From: Buddleja alternifolia | Taxonomy: Eukaryota > Streptophyta > Magnoliopsida > Lamiales > Scrophulariaceae | Direction: 5' to 3' | Assembly (NCBI GenBank): GCA_019426215.1 | Contig: CM033401.1 | Location: 14,947,134 to 15,011,133 of the forward strand | Length of the DNA stretch: 64,000 nt | Notes under the pieces: model-generated | Database searches by the model: none | The model's input: only the letters and a program-made list of their open reading frames with translations | Told to the model about the DNA's origin: nothing | Translations under genes and position numbers: made by a program | In this document: one piece after another, positions 33,856 to 45,351 of the stretch | How positions within the stretch are numbered: position 1 is the first letter of the stretch | Layout of the letters: each line of letters begins with the position of its first letter

Positions 33856-35482
33856 TGACCCGAAAAATCCTTACGTGTATTAAACAGCAAGTGGACTGGT
33901 CGTGTGTAGTAATAAAGTGGACTTTAAGTCCGAGTTATCGATCCCACAGAGACAAGATTATTTAAAGCTAGGAATTTAAAAGCAATTAAAATTGAATTAA
34001 AAGATTGTGATTAATTTACAATAAAAATGTAAAAACGAGACTTAGCAAATAGATTTAGATTCTTATGAGATAAAACAACTAAGGCACATGCTTCAACCAA
34101 ATTTACTTGTTAATATAAATATGAACTATTCTTCGTATTATTAGACTACTATTGCTTTGGTGAAAATTCCTTAATTAATTACTACCCGATGTCTCGGCTG
34201 TAATAATCCTATGATAAATTGACAGTTCTCTAAATATGTCTATCCGAGAATTTAATCAATAATCATGCATTCAAGTTCTAGAATTTCCCCGAATAAATCC
34301 GGCTAACTGCACCCGGGAATCTCTACCTATCTCTAGGGGCAATTCCCTATTTTTTACGGATGATGTGATGATTTCTTCGAACCCTAACTTATATTCTTTC
34401 AAACTATTAAGTTAGGCAATATGACAAACATATGGCGATCAAACATATGCAAGTAATTACGCACAAAATCAAAACACAAAGCAATTGTAGAATTAATACG
34501 AAGAATAATATCATATATATATATACTCATAACTTTGGCCTTCACATGGCCCTAGTTAAGGGAAAATTAGTTCATAATTGAAATTGGGAAAACAATAAAA
34601 ACATAGAATTACTCATAGATAAAGATGAATATCAAACTAAGAAACTCCCTATTTTGGATTGATGATCGATTCTTGATTGGAAGCTTGAATCCCTCCTTTT
34701 CCTCTTCTTAGCTCTTCAAGTATGATGATAGGATGACTCAAAACCAAGAGAATGCTCCCCCAAACCCCTGAATTTTCGTCCTCACACTCTCAAAGGATGA
34801 TTTTTTGATGATCTCAAGTGAGCTCCCCACTCCCCTTTAAATACCCAAAAATCCACCTACCAAGATTTGAGCTACCCTTCTCTTTCTTTCCTCCTACCAA
34901 GAATTTCTATCTACCAAGAATTTGCACCTACCATTCTCTTGTTTTCCACCTAACAAGAATTCCCACCTACCAAGAATTTGCACCTACCATTCTCTTGTTT
35001 TCCACCTAACAAGAACATGAGCTGCCACTTTCGTGTTTTCCAGCGCAGGGATAGTGTTTTATTCATAAACGTCTCCACAGATCTCCGAATTGGATGATTC
35101 AAGTACCCATGTAAAGATAAGACATAGATCTAAAACTTTGTAGAAGGACACTTCATCCAATTCTGTCTCTAAAAATATCAAAATGGCGTTCCAACGTGGA
35201 GGTTGTTTCTGATTTGGCGCCCAGGTGTGCGGAAATGGTACTAAAACATGATTTTGGCTAACTCCAGCTTATTTCTTGCTTGTTTGGTCGTGGAGGTGTG
35301 AAACATCTTGGCGTAAACGTGTTTTATACATCATTTTTCCACCCGTTCTTCAATTGTATCCACTTAAGGCCTGAAATCACTTAATGCACGAATTAAACGC
35401 ACAAGTGACAAAATCAAGTGATAAATGAACCTAAAACATAAACGCAAAGGGGCATAAAAACACGTAAAAATGACTCCTATCA
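33856..35482 (-). repeat. Gypsy-2 5' LTR
   Basis: The 1627-bp LTR is the partner of 23590-25214. Differences seen by eye: five substitutions and one extra TA. A weak TATA-like TATTTAAA lies on the minus strand at 34837-34844. Confidence 0.95.
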
Positions 35483-35487
35483 GGACG

Positions 35488-35975
35488 TAAGCCTAACGTT
35501 TCATATTTTCATGTATGTGGTTCAAAATGTTTCATTCATAACAATGGATCCCACAGCCTAAAGACTTTTGATCCTAAAGCGGATAAGGGAATCTTTCTAG
35601 GCTATGCCAAGAATGGAAAGAGTTTTCGCATCCTAAACAAGATCAAATCGAAGGTTGAAGAATCTATTCATGTTGTGTTTGATGATGCTAACCAAGAACC
35701 GAGTAAGGTTAATCCTGAGGATGTAGGAATTGAAGATCTTGCCCAACAAGCATCACAAATTAATCTTGGTGATAATAGTGATGATGAGGATGATGAGATC
35801 TCTGTGCCCATTCCTAAAGTTACTCGTCCGGTTAAAATAATGATAAAGTCAGAATCGCTGATGATCATGAAGAGAATGATCATCAAGAGCAAATTGGAAC
35901 TGTGAATAATGAAGCGACTGCGCAAGAGACAAATATGGATCAAGCGATTGATATCCAAGAGTCTCTCAACCCTTT
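35488..35975 (+). pseudogene. pol: Copia-2 integrase, 3' part
   Basis: The sequence continues from 23589 without gap after removal of Gypsy-2 and matches Copia-1 840-1340. It covers the integrase C-terminal region (SLKTFDPKADKGIFLGYA) and the acidic linker. It has the same frameshift after PVKIMIKS as Copia-1, and ends at the insertion point of the LTR triplet. Confidence 0.88.
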
Positions 35976-37911
35976 TGATAAGAGGTGTTTTTACGTGTTT
36001 TTAAGATCGTAATTCTTATGATTTGGATTCACTTATTGCTTAAATCATGTCACATTTGCATTTAATAGGTGTGTTAAGTGAATACAGGTAATAAATGAGA
36101 ATACATGAAGAAAAGGGAAGAAAAACGATGTACAAAACAAGTTCAAGCATGTTTTTCAACACCTAGGCGGTTAATGCATCTCCTACCACATTCGAGCGAT
36201 AATTCCGTACATTTTGAGACCGACTTAGACCAAGTTTCCTTCTACAAAGTTTTAGATGTATCTCTTAGCTTCAAATGGGAACTTGAAACATCCAAATCGG
36301 AGGTCTATAGAGATAATTGTGAAGGAAATACGATTGCTGCGCCGAACAGAGAAGTACATGTGCGAAGATACGCCCCAACGCCCTCCTAGTCATGCCTAGG
36401 CATGGATAGTCCGAATGTTACTCCTTTTCAGCCTAAATTCCAGCATTATATGATGGGTAAGAATCACTTTTGGCCATAATTCAGCACATGTGTTGAAGGG
36501 TTGTCATAAGTGTGTTTCTTGGTCGATTTACTTTATGGGCGCCAAATCAGAAACAACCTCCATGTTGAAACGTAATTTAGATATACTTAGAGACCGAATT
36601 GGACAAAATGTCCTTCTGGAAAGTTGTAGATCTATGTTTTATCGGAACATGGGGACTTGAATCATCCAATTTGGAGATCTGTGGAGAAGTTTATGAGTAA
36701 AATACTAAAACTGCGCTGGAAAGCAAGAAAATGGCAGCATGCATGTGTTTTGTTGAAGTTTTCACATGGTTATGTTTGGTGGAATTCTTAAGGGCCGAAA
36801 GTTTAGCATTTTTTAGCTGGTTGGAATCTTAAAAGCCAAACTTTAAGCATCACCTTAGGTGGAATTCTCATTGGGGAACTTTAATGGGAATTCTTAATGC
36901 ATACTTTAGTGGAATTTTGGCTATAAAAGGAGGGGGAACCCATACTCTTCATCATTCACGATCAATTTCAGATTCTTAGAGGAGAGGGGGGCAGCCCCTA
37001 ATCTGATTTCTCCACCATTCATCACCATTCTTCATCACTCTTGGAGGGGAAAACTAGAGGAAGGAAAAGAGCTTGGGGATTGAAGGCTCAACTTCAAGAT
37101 CCATCATTTTTCACTTTTGAGGGAGTTTTTATAGCTTTTCATTTCAATTATGTCTATGAACATGTGTATTAATTCATTTATGTTTTTCATATTATCCATT
37201 ATGAACTAAATTCATAAGACTAGGGCCATGTAAGGCCAAATTGTGATATATGCTTATAATAGATGATTGTTGAGGTTGTTCTTATATTGTTATGTGATGT
37301 GAATTTGTGTTTTTGCCTATCTTGCATATACTTGATCACTATATGTTAGAATCTTATGCCTAGGTTAATATTTCAGGAGAAAATTGACTTAGGGTGCAAG
37401 AAATTCACATCAAGACCCGTAACTAATGAGGAATTGCCCTCGACATAGGTAAAGATTCCCGGGTGAAGTTGTTCGATACAAATCGAGTGAACTCTAGTAC
37501 GTTAATGCATGTTTAGTGGTTAGATTTCCAGATAGGAATATTTGGGAAATCACGATCTAAGCATAGGAGTTTATACGCGAGACATCGGTTATTCTCTACC
37601 CTCGGAGTTCTCACCATAACAATATAAGCGTAATCCTTCAACTAGAATCTTTATAAGTATAATTGATCAATTTGAACCTAGCATGTGCCTTAGTCTCCCT
37701 TTATACTTTGTGTAAAATCAATTGTGTAATCTTGTTCTTATTGTATGCATTTTACCTATAATTTACTTTAATTATATTTGTTCTTTTTTTTGTTAAAATC
37801 ATAAACTAAAATTCAAGTCTCCGTGGTTCGACAATCCGGACTTTTAGTCCACTTATTACTACACACGACTAGTGCACTTGCTATCATAGCACGTTGGCTT
37901 TTAGCGTGTCA
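35976..37911 (+). repeat. LTR copy 1 of composite
   Basis: The 1936-bp copy begins TGATAAGAGG and ends GTGTCA. It has a strong TATA box (TATAAAAG, 36923-36930) and the perfect palindrome CATGCCTAGGCATG (36391-36404). A block of about 120 bp occurs twice within it (about 36215-36330 and 36590-36700). Confidence 0.9.
36923..36930 (+). promoter_or_regulatory. TATA box of LTR copy 1
   Basis: TATAAAAG in GGCTATAAAAGGAGG. It faces the inverted copy's TATA box at 38908-38915. Confidence 0.65.
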
Positions 37912-37933
37912 AGTTTTTGGCACGCTAAAAACT

Positions 37934-39348
37934 TGACACGCAAAAAGCTAACGTGCTATAATAGCAAGTGCACTAGTCGTGTGTAGTAATAAAAGTGGAC
38001 GAGAAGTCCGGATTGTCGAACCACAAGGACTTGAATTCTAGTTTACGATTTTATAACAACAAAGATCAATACAATAAAGGTAAAATGAATGTGAAAGGCA
38101 TAAGATAAGAACAAGGTTGCACAAGTGATTTAAAACCAATTATAAAGGGAGACTAAGGCACATGCTAGGTCCAAATTGATCAAATATACTTATAAAGGCT
38201 CTTGTTGTAGAATTACTCTTATATTGTTATGGTGAAAACTCCTAAGGTAGAGAATAACCGATGTCTCGCGTATAAACTCCTATACTTAGATCGTGATTTC
38301 CCAAATATCCCTATCCGGAAATCTAACCACTAAACATGCATTAATGTACTAGAGTTCACTCGATTTGAATCGAACGACTTCACCCGGGAATCTTTACCTA
38401 TGTCTAGGGCAATTCCTCATTAGTTGCGGGTCATGATGTGAATTTCTTGCACCCTAAGTCAATTTTCTCCCGAAATATTAACCTAGGCATAAGATTCTAA
38501 CATATAGTGATCAAGTATATGCAAGATAGACAAAAACACAATTCACATCACATAACAATATAAGAACAACCTCAACAATAATCTATTGTAAGCATATATC
38601 ACAATTTGGCCTTACATGGCCCTAGTCTTACGAATTTAGTTCATAATTGAAAGCATAAAAGACATAAGAGGAATATTCATAGACATAAATGAAATGAAAA
38701 GCTCTTAAAAACTCCCTAAATGGTGAATGATGATGGATCTTGAAGTTGAGCCTTCAATCCCCAAGCTCTTTTCCTTCCTCTAGTTTCCCCCTCCAAGAGT
38801 GATGAAGAATGGTGATGAATGGTGGAGAAATCAGATTAGGGGCTGCCCCCCTCTCCTCCAAGAATCTGAAATTGATAGTGAATGATGAAGAGTATGGGTT
38901 CCCCCTCCTTTTATAGCCAAAATTCCACTAAAGTATGCATTAAGAATTCCCATTAAAGTTCCCCAATGAGAATTTCACCTAAGGTGATGCTTAAAGTTTG
39001 GCTTTTAAGATTCCAACCAGCTAAAAAATGCTAAACTTTGGGCCTTAAGAATTCCACCAAGCATAACCATGTGAAAACTTCAACAAAACACATGCATGCT
39101 GCCATTTTCTTGCTTTCCAGCGCAGTCTTAGTATTTTACTCATAAACTTCTCCACAGATCTCTAAATTGGATGATTCAAGTCCCCATGTTCAGATAAAAC
39201 ATAGATCTACAACTTTCCAGAAGGACATTTTGTCTAATTCGGTCTCTAAGTATACCTAAAGTACGTTTCAACATGGAAGTTGTTTCTGATTTGGCGCCCA
39301 TAAAGTAAATCTACCAAGAAACACACTTATGACAACCCCTCAACACAT
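37934..39348 (-). repeat. Inverted LTR copy of composite, truncated at its start
   Basis: Read on the minus strand it is an LTR lacking its first ~500 bases. It is separated from LTR copy 1 by 22 bases (37912-37933) made of AGTTTTT, 8 bases and AAAAACT. TATA box on the minus strand at 38908-38915. Confidence 0.88.
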
Positions 39349-41179
39349 TCATAAGAGGTGTTTTTACGTGTTTTTAAGACCGTAATTCTTATGATTTGGA
39401 TTCACTTATTGCTTAAATCATGTCACATTTGCATTTAATAGGTGTGTTAAGTGAATACAGGTAATAAATGAGAATACATGAAGAAAAGGGAAGAAAAACG
39501 ATGTACAAAACAAGTTCAAGCATGTTTTTCAACACCTAGGCGGTTAATGCATCTCCTACCACATTCGAGCGATAATTCCATACATTTTGAGACCGACTTA
39601 GACAAAGTTTCCTTCTACAAAGTTTTAGATGTATCTCTTAGCTTCAAATGGGAACTTGAAACATCCAAATCGGAGGTCTATAGAGATAATTGTGAAGGAA
39701 ATACGATTGCTGCGCCGAACAGAGAAGTACATGTGCGAAGATACGCCCCAACGCTCTCCTAGTCATGCCTAGGCATGGATAGTCCGAATGTTACTCCTTT
39801 TCAGCCTAAATTCCAGCATTATATGATGGGTAAGAATCAATTTTGGCCATAAATCAGAAACAACCTTCATGTTGAAACGTAATTTAGGTATACTTTGAGA
39901 CCGAATTGGACAAAATGTCCTTCTGGAAAGTTGTAGATCTATGTTTTATCTGAACATGGGGACTTGAATCATCCAATTTGGAGATCTGTGGAGAAGTTTA
40001 TGAGTAAAATACTAAGACTGCGCTGGAAAGCAAGAAAATGGCAGCATGCATGTGTTTTGTTGAAGTTTTCACATGGTTATGCTTGGTGGAATTCTTAAGG
40101 GCCGAAAGTTTAGCATTTTTTAGTTGGTTGGAATCTTAAAAGCCAAACTTTAAGCATCACCTTAGGTGGAATTCTCATTGGGGAACTTTAATGGGAATTC
40201 TTAATGCATACTTTAGTGGAATTTTGGCTATAAAAGGAGGGGGAACCCATACTCTTCATCATTCACTATCAATTTCAGATTCTTGGAGGAGAGGGGGGCA
40301 GCCCCTAATCTGATTTCTCCACCATTCATCACCATTCTTCATCACTCTTGGAGGGGGAAACTAGAGGAAGGAAAAGAGCTTGGGGATTGAAGGCTCAACT
40401 TCAAGATCCATCATCATTCACCATTTAAGGAGTTTTTAAGAGGTTTTCATTTCATTTATGTCTATGAATATTCCTCTTATGTCTTTTATGCTTTCAATTA
40501 TGAACTAAATTCATAAGACTAGGGCCATGTAAGGCCAAATTGTGATATATGCTTACAATAGATTATTGTTGAGGTTGTTCTTATATTGTTATGTGATGTG
40601 AATTGTGTTTTTGTCTATCTTGCATATACTTGATCACTATATGTTAGAATCTTATGCCTAGGTTAATATTTCGGGAGAAAATTGACTTAGGGTGCAAGAA
40701 ATTCACATCATGACCCGCAACTAATGAGGAATTGCCCTAGACATAGGTAAAGATTCCCGGGTGAAGTCGTTCGATTCAAATCGAGTGAACTCTAGTACAT
40801 TAATGCATGTTTAGTGGTTAGATTTCCGGATAGGGATATTTGGGAAATCACGATCTAAGTATAGGAGTTTATACGCGAGACATCGGTTATTCTCTACCTT
40901 AGGAGTTTTCACCATAACAATATAAGAGTAATTCTACAACAAGAGCCTTTATAAGTATATTTGATCAATTTGGACCTAGCATGTGCCTTAGTCTCCCTTT
41001 ATAATTAGTTTTAAATCACTTGTGCAACCTTGTTCTTATCTTATGCGTTTCACACTCATTTTACCTTTATTGTATTGATCTTTGTTGTTATAAAATCGTA
41101 AACTAGAATTCAAGTCCTTGTGGTTCGACAATCCGGCTAGTGCACTTGCTATTATAGCACGTTAGCTTTTAGCGTGTCA
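39349..41179 (+). repeat. LTR copy 3 of composite
   Basis: It starts 2-3 bases short of a full LTR (ATAAGAGG), and ends GTGTCA. Relative to copy 1 it lacks a stretch of about 80 bp near 39845 and a stretch of about 30 bp near 41145. TATA box at 40229-40236. It pairs with the inverted copy to form arms of about 1.3 kb around a loop of about 500 bp. Confidence 0.88.
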
Positions 41180-41184
41180 CCTTT

Positions 41185-41467
41185 CCAACCAGACCGTAAA
41201 TGGCTTAGAGACCATCCACCAGAGCTAGTAATTGGAGATATTGAAGCACCTGTTAGAACTAGATCCGCTACAATTAATGAAGCCATGTTCGCAAGCTTCC
41301 TATCTCAAATGGAACCAAAGAAAGTGGATGAAGCGCTTAGTGATTGAAGTTGGGTAGAAGCGATGCAAGAGGAGCTTAACTAATTTGAGAGAAGTAAGGT
41401 TTGGACGCTAGTACCAAGGCCAACTCACCACGGAGTTATTAGGACTAGATGGGTTTTTAGGAACAAA
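41185..41467 (+). pseudogene. pol: Copia-2 integrase-to-RT linker
   Basis: The sequence continues Copia-2 after the composite and matches Copia-1 1341-1626. It has the same TGA as Copia-1 (41345-41347) plus a private TAA near 41382 in the early RT region. Confidence 0.8.
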
Positions 41468-42121
41468 ATGGACGAAGATGGCGTTGTTATAAGAAACAAA
41501 GCTAGATTAGTCGCTCAGGGTTATTGTCAAGAGGAGGGTATTGATTTTGATGAGACGTATGCCACAGTAGCCCGTCTTGAAGCAATTAGGATGTTCCTAG
41601 CATTTGCTGTATTCAACAAATTCACACTGTACCAATTGGACATGAAGAGTGCTTTCCTGAATGGTAAACTCCAAGAATTAGTCTATGTGGAGCAACCTCC
41701 AGGATTCATCAACAACCATGTCAAAAGTATGGTCTACAAATTGGATAAGGCACTCTATGGCCTTAAACAAGCACCAAGAGCATGGTATGACACTCTCTCT
41801 ATCTTCCTTATAGGTAAAGGCTTTTCAAAAGGCAGCATTGACACAACGTTATTTAAAATTACCCATAATGAAGATATTCTCATAGTCCAAATTTATGTTG
41901 ATGATATTATATTTGGTTCTACAAATAAGCGATTGTGTGAGAAATTTTCGAAAATGATGCAAGATCAATTTGAAATGAGCATGATGGGTGAATTAACTTT
42001 CTTCTTAGGATTACAAGTTAAACAACTCCCTAATGGAATATTTATAAACCAAGCTAAATATACAAGAGATATGATTAAGAAATTTGGTATGGAAAATGCA
42101 TCATCTTCAAAAATCCAATGA
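41468..42121 (+). pseudogene. pol: Copia-2 reverse transcriptase
   Basis: A 217-aa frame with [24 protein letters not shown] and [10 protein letters not shown]. The catalytic residues are kept. It ends at SKIQ by the same 1-base loss as Copia-1. One substitution in a conserved RT block (ETYATVAR for ETYAPVAR) is private to this copy. Confidence 0.9.
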
Positions 42122-42879
42122 GCCAAACGCTTAAGTTAGATAAAGATGAAAGTGGGAAGAAAATTGATATCACTAACTATAGAGGTATCATTGGATCACT
42201 TCTTTATCTTACCACTAGTAGACCGGATATTATGTTTTCGGTATGCATGTGTGCATGCTTTCAAGCTGATCCTAGAGAATCACACTTAAATGCTACCAAG
42301 AGAATCCTTAAATACCTAAAAGGCACACAAAATGTGGGCTTATGGTATCCACGAGACTCTCCTTTTGAACTAATTGGTTATTCAGACGCAGATTTTGCAG
42401 CATGCAAAATAGATAGAAAAAGTACTAGTGGTACATGTCAATTTCTAGGTGACAGACTAGTTTCGTGGCATAGTAAGAAATAACAATCCATAGCGACTTC
42501 TACCGCTGAGGTAGAGTATATAGCCGCTGGGAGCTGTTGTGCACAAATCCTTTGGATGAGGCAATAACTTAGAGATTATGGAACAATCTTAGGTCCTACC
42601 CCAATCCATTGTGATAACCAAAGCGCTTTAGCTATGACCCAAAATCCTGTCCTTCATTCTAGAACCAAACACATTGACATTCGATACCGTTTCTTGCGTG
42701 ATCATGTTCAAAAGAAAGATATCTCCATGCACTTCATTGGAACTGACAAAAAAATGGCAGATATCTTCACCAAAGCGCTCAACGAACAACGCTTTCTCAC
42801 TTTGAGAAGTGAATTAGGTACGATTGATTTAAACGCTAAAATCATAAAAGCATCATATCTTAATAGGCATACGCTTTAG
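42118..42879 (+). pseudogene. pol: Copia-2 RT C-terminus and RNase H
   Basis: Same layout as Copia-1 2274-2996, with the shared TAA at 42481-42483 and a private TAA near 42565 (GCAATAACT where Copia-1 has GCAACAACT). The final stop is lost by one base change, extending the frame to 42879. Confidence 0.88.
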
Positions 42880-43716
42880 GGGGAATCCACTTTAATTATA
42901 CATCTAAAGCGTCTTTCAAAATTGAAACAACTTATCAATTTTAAGGGGAACTTTAAAATTGTACTTATAACAATTCATAAGCGACTGTGATAAAAAAAAT
43001 GACTTTGAAAATATGCATTGACCACTAGCGTTTATCTTCTTTTTTGCATGATAAAATCAATCTCTAATAAGTAAAACTGTCTTTTATAAATCCAAGCGAT
43101 TGATCTTATCCTTAACAGATTAAATTTGGTTTATATAAAAAAACTTCATCGTTGAAAAGATTCCCACTTTAACGCTAAGTAATTCTCTTTCAAAAGATCA
43201 TGCATGGTTTTCATTGCTAAAGGTAACGTGTGGATAAGTCTAAAAGATTAGATTTGATAACTACACACACGTGCCTATCAAATCAAACTGACGGTTAATG
43301 ATTCCTATCTAAACCTAGGCGGTTCAGTGACTGTATGAGTCTGAGTACATGTCAGTGTACTATCAGGCGGGTGTATTTCACGCTGAAAATTTCAAACATC
43401 TTTCAATTAAATGAGTAACTGCGGATCCCAAAAATTCTCTATTTTGTAACAGTTAACCTGTTTTTTGGCACTATTTGACATCCGTACCATCGAATAAACG
43501 GTTCCGATTTAAATATTTTCAAATTTCAAAATTAATGATTCAACACGTGGCAAAATTTAAGCCATTCAGAAGTTACTTTCTTTGCCTATATATAAACTCT
43601 TCAAGGTTTTTACAGTCAGACTTTATCACTTCCAAAAACTCTCTCTGCTGTAAAATCTTCATCTCTTTCAAGGCGAAAACTTATCTCATTCCTTCAAAAG
43701 CTTCAAACTTTCAGCA
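42880..43716 (+). other. Copia-2 spacer between pol and the third gene
   Basis: No gene is seen, apart from an out-of-frame ORF (43475-44128) that overlaps the third gene and is not supported. The promoter-like G-box and TATA box lie at its end. Confidence 0.75.
43544..43596 (+). promoter_or_regulatory. Putative internal promoter of third gene (Copia-2)
   Basis: G-box CACGTG at 43544-43549 and TATATATAAA at 43587-43596, about 120 bases before the ATG at 43717. Both motifs are unchanged from Copia-1. Confidence 0.5.
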
Positions 43717-45004
43717 ATGGCACCCAAAGCTTCAAAATCTTCCAAATCATCCAAGTATGAGTCTGCTACCGGAAAAACTTCTTGCGCTGAAAAACCGGTC
43801 ACGGTTGACGCCGAATTTCTTGTTAACTGGGAATACCTTTTTGATAACCAGAATTTTCCTCTTCGGACTGTTCTTCCACTTGTCCAGGAATCTGGTTTGT
43901 GCGACATTATTACTGCCATTTTCAACCTTCATGAAGCAGAAACCCTTTTCTTCTTCAAAAATGCAAAAATCTCCGACGATGGAAACTCCATTTCCTGCAT
44001 CTTTCCTTTTGCCCGTGAGACCTTCACTCTCACTTCATCTCTACTTTCATCATTGCTTAATCTACCCAATGATGGTGCCGAAGTCGAGAACGTCACTCTT
44101 GGTGATGCTACCAAGGTCTGGGCGCTGATCAAGAAAGATGAAGTCGAAGCTGCTTACGAACCAAACTTCAAGAAAAATGACATGAAGGGCGAATATGTCA
44201 TTCTCGCGGACATTTGTGCCAAGATGATCGAATGCAGAAAGGGGACATTCGATAAAGTTACAAATATTCAGTACAAGATGATGGTGGCCATTCTGACCAA
44301 ATTGAAGATTAATTGGTCTCTCTATGTTTTTAATCGCTTCAAAGCAGCGATGGCCAAGTCGGTTAATCCCAAGCCTTATGGGATTGTGTTAAGTAGAATT
44401 CTCAACGCTTGCGGTTTTACAAACTCCACTAGAAAGAAGGTCCCAGCGTTAAAATTCTATGGTAAGAAGATGATTAGTGGGATGCTCAAACCTCGAAAAC
44501 ATGGTGGTGTAGCGGTTCCCAAAGAAAAGCGTGAGCGACTTCAAGCCGAAGGAGTTGTTCGCAGTGATGATGAAGAGCAAGCGTCTTCCTCTTCATCGTC
44601 GTCCTCATCTGAAGAAGAAGTGATGGTTAAGCAACCAAAAAGAAAGATCGCTCTCAAAGTCGCTGAACCAGCCAAGTCAGCCAAAAAGCAGAAACCGGAG
44701 CCCGGAAAGAAGAAGCAGAATCCGGAGCCCAAGAAGAAACAAAAATCTCCTTCTCCTTCTCCAAAATCACCCTCTCCTTCTCCAGCGTTTATCTTCTCAG
44801 TTCCTGAAGAAGAGGAAGCAGTAGTAGAAGAAGTACCGCTTGCCCGAAGGCGTACTCCTCTCTCTACTCCAGCCGCGTCTACAAGCGTTTCAGCAAATCC
44901 AACGCTTGGAGAGTCAGCGAGCGTTCCTCCCTCTGACGCTGTTCCTGAAAGCAGCTCAGATCCTCAAGCTGCTACTCAATCTGAGAGGCTTTCTAGTGCT
45001 CAAG

Positions 45005-45085
45005 GTAAGTATTTGCGAAGCAAATTAGTCTATCCTTTCCTCGTTAGTTTCTAAGTCTCTAACGCTAGGATAAAATCTCTTTCAG
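45005..45085 (+). other. Predicted intron 1 of third gene (Copia-2)
   Basis: 81 bp, donor CAAG/GTAAGT, acceptor TCTCTTTCAG/CG, branch-like CTAAC in GTCTCTAACGC. Phase 1. Unspliced, the frame meets TAA at 45052. Confidence 0.78.
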
Positions 45086-45271
45086 CGCAATGTGAAACGA
45101 GTTTTGAATATGTTCTCAACATTCTTGAAGAATTACGTATTCCCATTCGTGCTGATCCAATAACTTCTTTTCTCGATTTAGAACCAGAAGAAGAAGTCCC
45201 GGAGCCTGTGGAACCTGTCCCTAATATAGAAACAGATCAAGCGACTAAGTCAGTCGATGATATTCCTCAGG

Positions 45272-45351
45272 GTAAGCATTTTAGTCTTTTCCTTGTAATT
45301 TCTACTTAGTAGAAATTTTGCTTGCTTTTCTCAACCGCTTACATGTATCAG
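45272..45351 (+). other. Predicted intron 2 of third gene (Copia-2)
   Basis: 80 bp, donor CAGG/GTAAGC, acceptor TGTATCAG/CT. Phase 1, A+T-rich. Splicing places AQDAPHDAP directly after DDIPQ. Confidence 0.78.

Larger units (their letters stand above)
23590..35482 (-). mobile_element. Gypsy-2: complete young Athila-type element inserted in Copia-2
   Basis: The 11,893-bp element has two near-identical LTRs, an Athila-type primer site, gag, protease, RT, RNase H, integrase and a purine tract. It is flanked by the 5-bp target duplication GGACG (23585-23589 and 35483-35487), and the broken Copia-2 integrase continues exactly on either side. By eye the LTRs differ by five substitutions and one TA repeat unit. 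Unlike Gypsy-1 and Gypsy-3 it has no ORF between pol and the 3' LTR. Confidence 0.95.
35976..41179 (+). mobile_element. LTR / inverted LTR / LTR composite without coding region
   Basis: The 5204-bp insertion is bounded by TG...CA and a perfect 5-bp target duplication CCTTT (35971-35975 and 41180-41184). It contains three LTR copies in + - + orientation and no gag or pol. The middle copy and the right copy are more alike than either is to the left copy. LTR-1 is followed by 10 bases (AGTTTTTGGC) that match the leader and the first bases of an Athila primer site. Confidence 0.88.

Noticed and set aside
36105..36389. 94-aa forward ORF in LTR copy 1 (and 39478-39762 in copy 3)
   Set aside because: It lies in the conserved LTR block; Gypsy-1 has stops in the same frame and the block is conserved as nucleotides, so I do not call a gene.
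43475..44128. 217-aa ORF overlapping the start of the third gene (also 3642-4070)
   Set aside because: It is out of frame with exon 1, includes the TATA box region, and has no conserved counterpart in Copia-3.
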